The notes under the pieces: generated by a model | Told to the model about the DNA's origin: nothing | What the model saw: only the letters and a program-made list of their open reading frames with translations | The model's database searches: none | In this document: one piece after another, positions 8,326 to 16,823 of the stretch | Position numbering within the stretch: position 1 is the first letter of the stretch | Layout: each line of letters begins with the position of its first letter | Position numbers and translations under genes: made by a program | Source: CAYFIW01 sp964500645 | GTDB taxonomy: Bacteria; Chloroflexota; Dehalococcoidia; Lucifugimonadales; UBA826 | Assembly (NCBI GenBank): GCA_964500645.1 | Contig: CAZCOH010000001.1 | Location: 1-64,000 of the forward strand | DNA length: 64,000 bases | Reading direction: 5' to 3'

Positions 8326-8967
8326 CTAGCTTTTTAACCACTCAACATCACCACAAAGAGTTTCCGAGTGAACCTTCGATGCATATATTTCATATTCTTT
8401 TCTCGATTCATCAAGTACACCATCATCTCCATGCCCAGGATAAATTGTTATGCCAGTTGTTAGAGAAAACAGTTTTGAAGTAATGCTACTGATCATTTGT
8501 TGTAAGGCCTCAGGAGAGCGACTCTTTCCCGGTCCACCGGGAAACAATGTATCCCCAGTGAAAAGATGATTCCCAGTAATTAAACATGTAGATCCGTCAG
8601 TGTGACCTGGAGTAAATATAGGCTTAATAAATAATTTACCTACTTTTAAATCTTTTGAATCTTCAAGAAAAAAATCTGGTTCCTTTGTAAGAGCCTGGGC
8701 ATCTGGGCTTCCTATACCAACAGGGGCATCTATGGCTGAGGTAACTTCGTCAAATCCCAAAAGATGATCCATATGATTATGGGTAATAACTATCGCCTGC
8801 ACGTTTGTGGTGGACGCTATCGCCAGCAATTCTCCTGGATCAGCAGGAGTATCTATAATCAAACTATCCCTAGTCTCTGAGCACAAAACCACATAAGCAT
8901 TGTTGTCGTATGGTCCGCATTTTATCTTATATATCTGCAGATTCCCGTCTGTTACGTGTGGGGTCAT
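8326..8967 (-). CDS. MBL-fold metallo-hydrolase (glyoxalase II-like)
   Basis: A 213-residue metallo-beta-lactamase-fold hydrolase. The zinc motif THNHMDH is complete (His63, His65, Asp67, His68), and further ligands occur in FTPGHTDGS and in the C-terminal YPGHGDDG. The layout is that of glyoxalase II-like hydroxyacylglutathione hydrolases or related thioesterases; the real substrate is unknown. GGAG is seven bases before the ATG. It is the first gene of the minus-strand run that continues with the CPBP protease, trpA and aroH; the promoter should lie between it and the divergent gene at 9109. Confidence 0.92.
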   Translation of the reverse strand: MTPHVTDGNLQIYKIKCGPYDNNAYVVLCSETRDSLIIDTPADPGELLAIASTTNVQAIVITHNHMDHLLGFDEVTSAIDAPVGIGSPDAQALTKEPDFFLEDSKDLKVGKLFIKPIFTPGHTDGSTCLITGNHLFTGDTLFPGGPGKSRSPEALQQMISSITSKLFSLTTGITIYPGHGDDGVLDESRKEYEIYASKVHSETLCGDVEWLKS

Positions 8968-9108
8968 GAATCAGCTCCTAATGGCTTTGATAACAGGGTT
9001 TCATTTATGATCTGTTCAAATGCGGATTATAACAGTGGCAATAAATTCGTCCACAATAGATACCAATATTTTAAAAAGGAACCAAAGAAACCAATAGAGA
9101 GGATATGA

Positions 9109-9396
9109 ATGGAAAACTCTGGTATAACTATCCATGGGGAAGACAAAAACAAGAGAATATCTATTAAATGTGAACATCAAAGCGGGTTAATTTACGTAGT
9201 CCCATCGGAATCTAACTGGGTATGCCAAACAGAATACATGCCAGCTCATTCCCTAGCTGGTATGTTTAAAGAAATAGCTTCCCTAGAGGACGAAAAAATC
9301 TTTTCCATCATGCAGAAATGGGGAATATATTACAGGCCTTTAGAAATATCTAAAGAATATGATGACCCTAACGAGTCAACTGAAGAAACAAATTAA
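9109..9396 (+). CDS. Small conserved-looking hypothetical protein
   Basis: I do not recognise this 95-residue soluble protein. It has alternating beta-type segments in the first half (GITIHGE, RISIKCE, GLIYVVP), two Cys (residues 21 and 39) and an acidic tail. Coding support comes from the AGAGG six bases before the ATG and from four-base overlap of its end with the convergent TPR gene. It is divergent from the MBL hydrolase, across about 140 bases. Confidence 0.75.
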   Translation: MENSGITIHGEDKNKRISIKCEHQSGLIYVVPSESNWVCQTEYMPAHSLAGMFKEIASLEDEKIFSIMQKWGIYYRPLEISKEYDDPNESTEETN

Positions 9397-10418
9397 TAAT
9401 CATCTTCCATATCCGATTCACCCGCTATTATTCTGGGTATCATCGGTCTGAAAACATCCTCATCTCCCGACTCGGTATCGTCACTGGACCAATCTTTTAA
9501 ATCAGCTAATTTATCCCCATCATTAATGCCGTAACCAATTGCGCCATTTGGGATCGTCGGCAGACCTTCAGCTTTCCCCGGAAAAGAAGCAACCGAAGAT
9601 TGTGAGGGATCTCTATAAGTTTCTCGAATTATTACTGAAATGTCGGTACCGTAAACACTAGTTATACTAGCCTCATATTGATTCCCACCGCCAATCAATC
9701 GATTCAGTCTAATTCCAATTTTTGGCTCAAGGCTCCCGATATCATTTGATGCATTGTCTTTCACCCTTATACCTTTCTCCGATAACACCAACTCAACTGA
9801 ATGCCCAGAAACCAAATAATTGAAGTCGGAACCTCGTGGTACATTGACCAACTTAGTTACGCCAGTTTTACCTCTTTCCTCTATAAAGGTTCGGGATATG
9901 CTGCTAGGTTTGATAGATTTAGACGTCTTCTGGAACGTCGTCTTTTCTAATCTAATGATATTTTTCTTGGCTATCGCACTGTTAGGAGATATGACCAAAG
10001 CACACTTAAAAGCCTCCAAAGCTTTTTTCGGTTTTCCAATTTCCATATATGACTTGCCCAACCGATTAAAAGCCTCCATATCCCAAAAACAATCCCCTAT
10101 TATCATCTCGTTAGCTTCAATCGCCTCTTTCCACGAGGAATTCATTGCTAGGGAAACAGCTTTTTTATTACGATCTTCTTTGGATCTTTCAAATCCGATT
10201 GCCGCCTGATAATGTCCAGCCGCTTCCGACTCACGTTCTAACCTCATAAGAGCGTCAGCCAGTCTCTTATGAGCATTGAAATCTCCTGGTATTCGCTCAA
10301 TAATTTGAGCGTTGATCAATTCTGCCTCCTCCCAAAGCCCATACTGAGCTAACTTTTGAGCCTGCTTGGAGTGATCTTTTCTGAATTCTATAAGTTCTGT
10401 GAGACTATTACTGTCCAA
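9393..10418 (-). CDS. Tetratricopeptide-repeat protein
   Basis: A 341-residue soluble protein. Residues about 10-165 are TPR-type helix pairs (for example AQKLAQYGLWEEAELINAQI and AFNRLGKSYMEIGKPKKALEAF), which serve protein-protein contacts. Residues about 185-285 are beta-rich with a KLVNVPRGSDFNYLVSG stretch that could be a small barrel domain, and the tail is acidic (DDTESGDEDVF). Similar TPR plus barrel architectures occur in Chloroflexota, but I know no function. It is downstream of two glycosyltransferase genes on the same strand and overlaps the 3' end of the gene at 9109 by four bases. Confidence 0.85.
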   Translation of the reverse strand: MDSNSLTELIEFRKDHSKQAQKLAQYGLWEEAELINAQIIERIPGDFNAHKRLADALMRLERESEAAGHYQAAIGFERSKEDRNKKAVSLAMNSSWKEAIEANEMIIGDCFWDMEAFNRLGKSYMEIGKPKKALEAFKCALVISPNSAIAKKNIIRLEKTTFQKTSKSIKPSSISRTFIEERGKTGVTKLVNVPRGSDFNYLVSGHSVELVLSEKGIRVKDNASNDIGSLEPKIGIRLNRLIGGGNQYEASITSVYGTDISVIIRETYRDPSQSSVASFPGKAEGLPTIPNGAIGYGINDGDKLADLKDWSSDDTESGDEDVFRPMIPRIIAGESDMEDDY

Positions 10419-10493
10419 ATTAAAACACCTACTTTAAATTTACCGTTGGAACATCGGCATTCTAATGAGGTACATTCACTTAGTTCAATAGGT

Positions 10494-11279
10494 TTAATGG
10501 CTACTAAAATTCGATTTTTTTCTACCAAAGAATAATGAGAATACTCTAATGGACAATATTCGGAAGATAATCTCAACGATTATCTGTAACGACATCTTCG
10601 ATTTTCCATATATACGATCTTCAAAAATGATCGGGAATTCGTGAACTTTGAGATTGTTTTTATTACACAAAAAAGCAACCTCCACTTGAAATCCAAATCC
10701 TGCAGATCGAACCAGATCTAAATCCAATTGATTTAGTCTATTCGTCTTAAATATCTTAAACCCGGATGTGACGTCTTTTACATCTAAATTTGAAATCCAT
10801 CGAATTCCCACATTTGCTAAAGTACTAAGAACTCGCCTATGTAATCCCCAGCCACGTGCTTCACCCCCGTATTTAGTGTACCTAGAGCCAATCACTACAT
10901 CGTAGAATCGAATCATTTCAATCATCTCCGGTAAGTACAGAGGGTTATGTGAAAGATCAGCATCCATTTGAACTATGAGAGAATTTCCAGATTTTATAGC
11001 AAATTCAAATCCCTCTTTGTAGGCTGTACCAAGTCCCATTTTTGTTGATCTCGTAATAACATTAACCGGCCAAGTGTTCTGGCTCGCAATATGACGCACA
11101 ACATCCCCAGTATTGTCTGGAGAGCTATCATCAACAATTAAAACGGAAAGCCTTGGTAATTCAAGAGAAAAGATCTTTTCTAGCAAAATAGGCATATTTT
11201 CGGCTTCGTTATAGGTTGGAATCACCACAAGTATGGATTCCTGTAGCATATCGTTCTTACCGGACTCTACCATAGACAA
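10494..11279 (-). CDS. Family 2 glycosyltransferase, dolichol/polyprenyl-phosphate mannosyltransferase-like
   Basis: A 261-residue GT-A glycosyltransferase that probably moves a sugar from a nucleotide onto a polyprenyl phosphate at the membrane. Motifs are VVIPTYNEAENM, the nucleotide-binding VDDSSPDNTG, the metal-binding MDADLSHNP and the IGSRYTKYGG loop followed by the TSGFKIF segment that marks the DPM1-like group. The start is a TTG (11279) with GGAAGG seven bases ahead; an ATG two codons on is possible. It lies 16 bases after a second family 2 glycosyltransferase, so the two are one transcript. Confidence 0.9.
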   Translation of the reverse strand: MSMVESGKNDMLQESILVVIPTYNEAENMPILLEKIFSLELPRLSVLIVDDSSPDNTGDVVRHIASQNTWPVNVITRSTKMGLGTAYKEGFEFAIKSGNSLIVQMDADLSHNPLYLPEMIEMIRFYDVVIGSRYTKYGGEARGWGLHRRVLSTLANVGIRWISNLDVKDVTSGFKIFKTNRLNQLDLDLVRSAGFGFQVEVAFLCNKNNLKVHEFPIIFEDRIYGKSKMSLQIIVEIIFRILSIRVFSLFFGRKKSNFSSH

Positions 11280-11295
11280 ACAGAAGCCTTCCTAT

Positions 11296-12039
11296 CTAAA
11301 AGTCTGAATAATCTCCCGTAATATAACGTATTCTTGTTAAAATAGTATCTCTTAACATCTCAACTGATGCAGAGATAGCAGAGACTTTACTTTTATCTCT
11401 ATGATGCCAAAGAATTGGCATCTCAAGTATTTTCATATACTTTTTTCGTGCCAACATTAGAATCTCAACATCAAAGCTCCATCCAGTAAGCTTTTGGGCA
11501 CTAAACAATGTGTTTGCGGAAACTGCACTAAAACACTTATAACCGCATTGAGTATCCTTAAATCCTTTAACTGCTATGAGGCTGACAAGAAAATTAAAAA
11601 TCCTCCCCATCAGATGTCTTATCAACGGTTCGTTTAGACGAGTGGCGCCAGATATTTCGCGTGATCCTATGACAATATCGTAACCCTGATCCATGTTAAT
11701 CAAGAAATCATCAATTTGATCAGCTGACATGGCAAAGTCCGCATCACACATGAATCTTAATTCTCCCTCGGCCGCCAACATACCTACTTTTACGGCCGAC
11801 CCTTTCCCCTCATGCGGTAGAGAAAGTTTTCTGATCTCACCATTCATAAATATTTGTGAAGAATTTATCCAAGAATCAATAAGGCACAATGTGTCATCAG
11901 TACTACCATCGTCAGACACAATTATTTCCCATTTAAAATCTTTTTTGGAAAGAAATCCCGTCAGATCATCAAGGGTACGTTCAATTCTATCGGACTCATT
12001 GTAAGTCGGCACGACAATCGACAATTTAACTGAATTCAT
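11296..12039 (-). CDS. Family 2 glycosyltransferase, ALG5/dolichyl-phosphate glucosyltransferase-like
   Basis: A 247-residue GT-A enzyme with SIVVPTYNESDRIERT, VSDDGSTDDT, the metal-binding CDADFAMS and the FKDTQCGYKCF segment typical of polyprenyl-phosphate glucosyl- or galactosyltransferases. It probably charges a lipid carrier for glycosylation of envelope components. It heads the pair with the DPM1-like enzyme downstream; the ATG has no strong ribosome-binding site. A terminator belonging to lysC ends 70 bases upstream, so it needs its own promoter in 12040-12110. Confidence 0.9.
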   Translation of the reverse strand: MNSVKLSIVVPTYNESDRIERTLDDLTGFLSKKDFKWEIIVSDDGSTDDTLCLIDSWINSSQIFMNGEIRKLSLPHEGKGSAVKVGMLAAEGELRFMCDADFAMSADQIDDFLINMDQGYDIVIGSREISGATRLNEPLIRHLMGRIFNFLVSLIAVKGFKDTQCGYKCFSAVSANTLFSAQKLTGWSFDVEILMLARKKYMKILEMPILWHHRDKSKVSAISASVEMLRDTILTRIRYITGDYSDF

Positions 12040-12111
12040 AGAGATACGCCAAGAAAAACAATTAGATCAAATATTCTTTAACAGGTTTATGGTCATTGGA
12101 AACTTCAATAA

Positions 12112-12143
12112 AAAAGCCAGAATAATAAATTATTCTGGCTTTT
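12112..12143 (-). terminator. Rho-independent terminator overlapping the lysC 3' end
   Basis: A 10-bp stem (GCCAGAATAA at 12116-12125 with its complement at 12130-12139), extended by A-T pairs, has a four-base loop and on the minus strand runs into six T residues. The lysC stop codon lies inside the stem, so the last codons of lysC double as terminator. Confidence 0.85.
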
Positions 12144-13362
12144 CCAATTCAAAAACTTCATGTAGAAGTCTTGCAGCATCACCAACTTTATCTTCTGAAA
12201 TTATACAGGTAATACGTATTTCTGAAGTAGTTATCATCTCTATGTTTATACCTCCTTCAGACAAAGCTCCAAACATACGAGACGCATACCCTGGGGAATC
12301 CTGCATTCCAGTGCCCACGATGCTAACTTTAGCAAAACCAGAGGAACTATCAACATTTTCAGTCCCTAAATCTTTTGCAGCTTTTCTAACGACGTCCATG
12401 GCATTATCTAAATCAGCAGCATTTATAGTAAAAGTGAGATCAGTCGCACCAGACACGCTGGCATTCTGAACGATTATATCCACACTTATCTCTGCTTGTG
12501 CAAGAGGTTCGAAAATTGACGCCGCGACTCCTGGCCTATCTACCACTGAATACATAGTGATTTTTACTACATCTTTCTCTGTCGCGATGCCTCTAACACG
12601 GTTCCTTATTTCACCCACTCTAATATTCATATCAGCCTCTTGATGGATTAGTGTGCCTGGCATATCCTCAAAACTTGATGCTACCAAGATTGGGACTTTA
12701 TATACCATTCCTAGTTCTATCGACCTAGGATTCATTTTTGCTCCGTAACTTGCTAGTTCAAGCATTTCTTCATAGCCTATTTCATCCAATTTACGAGCAT
12801 TGGACACTAATCTGGGATCTGCGGTATATATACCGTCTACATCTGTATATATCTCGCATCTCTCAGCCCCAAGTTCTGCAGCCAACGCCACAGCAGTAAG
12901 GTCAGAAGCGCCTCTTCCCATGGTCGTCGTATCCATTCCCTTAGTTATACCTTGAAACCCGGCAACCACGACAATGTTTCCCTTCTCTAATTCATTTTCT
13001 ATTCGTTCTGAATTAAGAGACCATATTTTAGCTTTTCCATAGCTAGAGTCAGTTTGTATACCTGCCTGAGCCCCACTTAAGCTAACTGACTTTTTCCCTA
13101 ACCCCTCAAGAGCCATAGCAAGCAACGAACACGATTGAAGTTCCCCTGTGGAGAGTAAGACGTCTAACTCCCGAGGGTTTGGTCTCCCAGTGACTTTAGA
13201 TGCCAAAGAAAGTAGATCATCAGTAGAATTCCCCATCGCAGAGACAGTGGCTACCAATTTATTACCTGAAGTATGTGATTTAGCAATTCTTTTCGCGACG
13301 TTTTTTATCAACTCAGGAGTTGCAAGAGAAGAACCACCATATTTCTGGATTATTATAGTCAC
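12130..13362 (-). CDS. lysC: Aspartate kinase
   Basis: Phosphorylates aspartate, the first step toward lysine, threonine and methionine. The 410-residue protein has the kinase domain (IIQKYGGSSLA at the N-terminus, then STGELQS, FQGITKGMDTTTMGRGASDLTA, and EIYTDVDGIYTADP) followed by two ACT domains (about 265-400) that bind the feedback amino acid. GTG start at 13362 with AGGA six bases before it. It follows thrB by 16 bases, so kinase control of the pathway and threonine synthesis are in one operon; thrA and thrC are not nearby. Confidence 0.97.
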   Translation of the reverse strand: MTIIIQKYGGSSLATPELIKNVAKRIAKSHTSGNKLVATVSAMGNSTDDLLSLASKVTGRPNPRELDVLLSTGELQSCSLLAMALEGLGKKSVSLSGAQAGIQTDSSYGKAKIWSLNSERIENELEKGNIVVVAGFQGITKGMDTTTMGRGASDLTAVALAAELGAERCEIYTDVDGIYTADPRLVSNARKLDEIGYEEMLELASYGAKMNPRSIELGMVYKVPILVASSFEDMPGTLIHQEADMNIRVGEIRNRVRGIATEKDVVKITMYSVVDRPGVAASIFEPLAQAEISVDIIVQNASVSGATDLTFTINAADLDNAMDVVRKAAKDLGTENVDSSSGFAKVSIVGTGMQDSPGYASRMFGALSEGGINIEMITTSEIRITCIISEDKVGDAARLLHEVFELEKPE

Positions 13363-13378
13363 AAATTATCCTGCCTAT

Positions 13379-14284
13379 TTACCCTAAATGAGCACCAACA
13401 AAAGACGGCTTAGTAACTATAATCTCACCGGATATTCCTGATTTCATACCAGCGTCAGCCATTTCATATCCGATTGTATATTCCCGATCTGTACAAAGAG
13501 CTAATATCGTTGAACCAGCTCCTGATAAAAAAGCTCCTAGAGCTCCACTCTCCATAGCGGCCCTCAAAATATTTTTCATGGGGAAAAATATTTTCTGACG
13601 ATCAGGTTGATGAAGCATATCCTGTGTGGCATATTTGAGATTATTCAATTCGCCCGTTAATAAAGCTTGGATGAGAAGAGCTGACCTGCCAATGTTAAAA
13701 ACAGCGTCCCGACGAGATATTTTTTCACCCAAAAGATTTCTCGCTTTTTCGGTAGGCATTGAAACATCAGGAACATACAACACTGCTGAAATGTCTCCAG
13801 CTATCGGCACAGGCGCTGTTACGAGTTCTCCTTGATCATAAATGACTATTTGCATACCACCAAGACAGGCAGGCACCACATTATCAGGGTGACCTTCCAT
13901 TTCCGCAGCCATGATTGCCAGTTCATTTTTATTAAATGGTTTACCTGCGTACTCATTCCCCAATACTAAACCACCAACAATAGCGGCTGAACTGCTTCCT
14001 AATCCTCTAGACAGAGGGATCTTGTTTTCACAATTTAAAGTAACATTTGGAACATCGTGACCTATCTCAGAAAATATTCGACTGAACGCCTGAAACACCA
14101 AGTTGCCAGAACCTCTATCAAGTTCTTCTTCCCCATTACCAACTATCACAACTTTAGTTGTATCATCTGAACGGTCAAGTATAGATACTGAATTCCATAT
14201 ATTCAGTGCCATGCCCAGACAGTCAAATCCGGGACCCATATTGGCAGACGTAGCAGGTACTTTTACATTTAAATTATTACTCAT
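13379..14284 (-). CDS. thrB: Homoserine kinase
   Basis: GHMP-family kinase that phosphorylates homoserine for threonine synthesis. The 301-residue protein opens with VPATSANMGPGFDCLG (motif 1), has the ATP-binding PLSRGLGSSSAA (motif 2) and the C-terminal LSGAGSTILA (motif 3). The length fits ThrB. The ribosome-binding site before the ATG is weak. It is the promoter-proximal gene of a thrB-lysC operon, divergent from mutS2 over 112 bases. Confidence 0.96.
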   Translation of the reverse strand: MSNNLNVKVPATSANMGPGFDCLGMALNIWNSVSILDRSDDTTKVVIVGNGEEELDRGSGNLVFQAFSRIFSEIGHDVPNVTLNCENKIPLSRGLGSSSAAIVGGLVLGNEYAGKPFNKNELAIMAAEMEGHPDNVVPACLGGMQIVIYDQGELVTAPVPIAGDISAVLYVPDVSMPTEKARNLLGEKISRRDAVFNIGRSALLIQALLTGELNNLKYATQDMLHQPDRQKIFFPMKNILRAAMESGALGAFLSGAGSTILALCTDREYTIGYEMADAGMKSGISGEIIVTKPSFVGAHLG

Positions 14285-14396
14285 GATGACCAGTAGATTA
14301 TATCATTCACAACACGACTTTACGCCCGACAAACTATGCCAGAAAGTTTCACACCGTTGGATGATTTACACGTCGACATAGATCATAGGATTTCTA

Positions 14397-16823
14397 ATGA
14401 CTAACACAAACAAAGACACTAAATACCTGAAAGAAATTGTACTTGAAAAAAGTTTGAATTCCTTAGATTTTAATTCCATTCGTGAATTAGTATCTCAAAA
14501 ATCTACCTTTTTCAGATCTGAAAAAATGTGTTTGTCCATGAAACCGTGCTACGAAGATAGTGAAGTAATAACCCTTCAAAAGGAAACTCTTGAAGGAATT
14601 CATATCCTAAAAAACACAAGCCACTTCAGCTTGAACAGGATCCCTGACATATCAGAGCAAATAGTCAGGTCACATCTTGGAGGCACACTAAGCGGACAAG
14701 AACTTATCGAGATTGCCGCTTCTCTAGACGCTTTAACAAACATAAAAACCTCGGTCGAAAATTTATCAAATGACATTGAACTATTACCTTTGATCTCTTC
14801 AGGTATTTCAAACCTAAATTTTCTGACTCACTCAATAAAATCCAAAATATCACCCAATGGCATTGTCATGGATTCTGCAACGCCTCAACTCGGGACCATA
14901 AGAAGTCAAGTCAGGTATGCATATTCAAGGGTTACGAATTCTTTGGAGAGATTGATTCAAGACAGTAACCTTGATGGCTATATTCAAGACGACGTTATAT
15001 CTGTAAGAGGTGACCGGCTTGTTATACAAGTTAAATCAAATATGAAAAACCAAATACCGGGAGTAGTACACGATGCATCGAACAGTGGTATGACACTTTT
15101 CGTAGAGCCTTTTAGCACGGTCAATCTATGTAATGCTTGGAGAGAACTAGGACTTCAGGAAGAACGTGAAGTTAATAGTGTTCTACGTGAGCTTTCTAAC
15201 CTGGTGGGTGAATCCTCTCAAGAAATTGAGGAAAGTTTAAGATCCGCCACACGTCTAGACTATATAATCGCGCGAGCAAAATACAGTGAATCTATCAATC
15301 CAAATGTCGCCTCATCAGATTACATGTCAAATCCGAAAGTTTTGGTTTTCGATAGAAACATCAATCTATCTAATGTTGCACATCCTTTAATTGGCGAAGA
15401 TGTAATTCCTTTGTCCATTGCTATGCAACCAAATTGGAAAATACTTGTGATAACTGGCCCTAATACTGGAGGAAAAACAGTAGCGCTAAAGACCATAGGA
15501 TTGCTGGCCGCTATGCAACAATCCGGTATTCTTATATCTCCTAACCCGGAAAACAACTTACCCATATTTGACGGTATCTATGCTGATATTGGTGATCAAC
15601 AAAACATTAATGATTCAGTTTCTACTTTTAGTTCCCACATAAGAAACCTTACGGACATAATCAGGCTATCATCGAAACGCTCTCTGGTCCTGTTAGACGA
15701 AATCGGATCTAGCACAGATCCAGAAGAAGGGGCCGCAATAGCGTCAGCGGTCCTCCAATACTTTTCAGAACAAACTACTACAACAATAGCTACTACTCAC
15801 CACCAATCTGTGGCCGCGACTGCCGAAAATCACTCGTCGTTCACCAACGCAAGTTTCCATTTAGACCCAGATACTCTTGAACCAACGTATCAAATGTCCA
15901 TAGGCGTACCCGGGAGGAGCTACGCCATGTCGGTAGCGTCTAGTTTAGGGTTCCCCCAATCTATATTAGAAATTGCAAAAAATAATTTATCGCCGGACTA
16001 CAAGAAAGTATCCAGTATGTTGGTTGATATCAGCAGGGACCGAGAGGAATTAAGTGAAATATTACTGAAATCAAAAGAAATACAAACTCAAATACTTTCA
16101 ACACGTAAATCATTGAGAGATCAATTGGAATTATTGATACAAAAACGACATCAAATCATTGAATCAGTACGACTAGAGGCCAAAAATAAATACCAAGAAA
16201 TTGAGAAACTTCTCTCCAGAGCAGAATCAGCATTATCCTGGAGTAAGCATTCTCCCTCAATTAGTAACGATATCTATGACATAGACAAAGAATTAAGTAG
16301 TATAAAAAGGGATATTTCGGCAATCGAAATCCCTGAGCCTCAGCGAAAATCCACTTCAAATATAGAAATAATAGAGGGCCAATCAGTATATATAAAAACA
16401 CTTAATTTAAATGGTAAAGTCCATCGTTTAAACAGTGGGGATCGCGAAGCAGAGATAAAAGTAGGTACGATCCGTATGAATGTAAAAGTGTCAGATTTAA
16501 CAGTCTCAGAAGAGGATTCTATCGACATAATTCCTGGCAATCTCAACAAAAATTCAGAAAGAAAGCCGGACATAAGAATCCCTGTGACCCAGCTAGACAT
16601 CAGGGGAATGAGAGCCGAGGCTGCACTCAACGAAGTTGAGACATTTCTTGATTCTTGTATTAGAGACGGTCTTAGTAAAGTTAGAATAATTCATGGAAAA
16701 GGCACAGGAGCTTTAAGGCAAGCTGTGCGTGAAAATCTAAATGGCCACCCGCTTGTAAGTGAATTTGGAACAGAACCAGACCCTTCAGGCGGAGACGGCG
16801 CTACTTATGTTCTACTGAATTAA
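14397..16823 (+). CDS. mutS2: Endonuclease MutS2
   Basis: Bacterial MutS2, which limits recombination and rescues stalled ribosomes in species studied. The 808-residue protein lacks the mismatch-recognition domain I of MutS. Visible are the ATPase Walker A GPNTGGKT (residues 354-361), Walker B LVLLDEIGS (Asp434, Glu435), the STFSSH signature and the THH switch, a coiled-coil (about 530-620), a KOW-like segment, and the C-terminal Smr nuclease domain with LDIRG and IHGKGTG. The start lies in the interval divergent from thrB. Its 3' end overlaps the convergent RND gene by four bases. Confidence 0.97.
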   Translation: MTNTNKDTKYLKEIVLEKSLNSLDFNSIRELVSQKSTFFRSEKMCLSMKPCYEDSEVITLQKETLEGIHILKNTSHFSLNRIPDISEQIVRSHLGGTLSGQELIEIAASLDALTNIKTSVENLSNDIELLPLISSGISNLNFLTHSIKSKISPNGIVMDSATPQLGTIRSQVRYAYSRVTNSLERLIQDSNLDGYIQDDVISVRGDRLVIQVKSNMKNQIPGVVHDASNSGMTLFVEPFSTVNLCNAWRELGLQEEREVNSVLRELSNLVGESSQEIEESLRSATRLDYIIARAKYSESINPNVASSDYMSNPKVLVFDRNINLSNVAHPLIGEDVIPLSIAMQPNWKILVITGPNTGGKTVALKTIGLLAAMQQSGILISPNPENNLPIFDGIYADIGDQQNINDSVSTFSSHIRNLTDIIRLSSKRSLVLLDEIGSSTDPEEGAAIASAVLQYFSEQTTTTIATTHHQSVAATAENHSSFTNASFHLDPDTLEPTYQMSIGVPGRSYAMSVASSLGFPQSILEIAKNNLSPDYKKVSSMLVDISRDREELSEILLKSKEIQTQILSTRKSLRDQLELLIQKRHQIIESVRLEAKNKYQEIEKLLSRAESALSWSKHSPSISNDIYDIDKELSSIKRDISAIEIPEPQRKSTSNIEIIEGQSVYIKTLNLNGKVHRLNSGDREAEIKVGTIRMNVKVSDLTVSEEDSIDIIPGNLNKNSERKPDIRIPVTQLDIRGMRAEAALNEVETFLDSCIRDGLSKVRIIHGKGTGALRQAVRENLNGHPLVSEFGTEPDPSGGDGATYVLLN

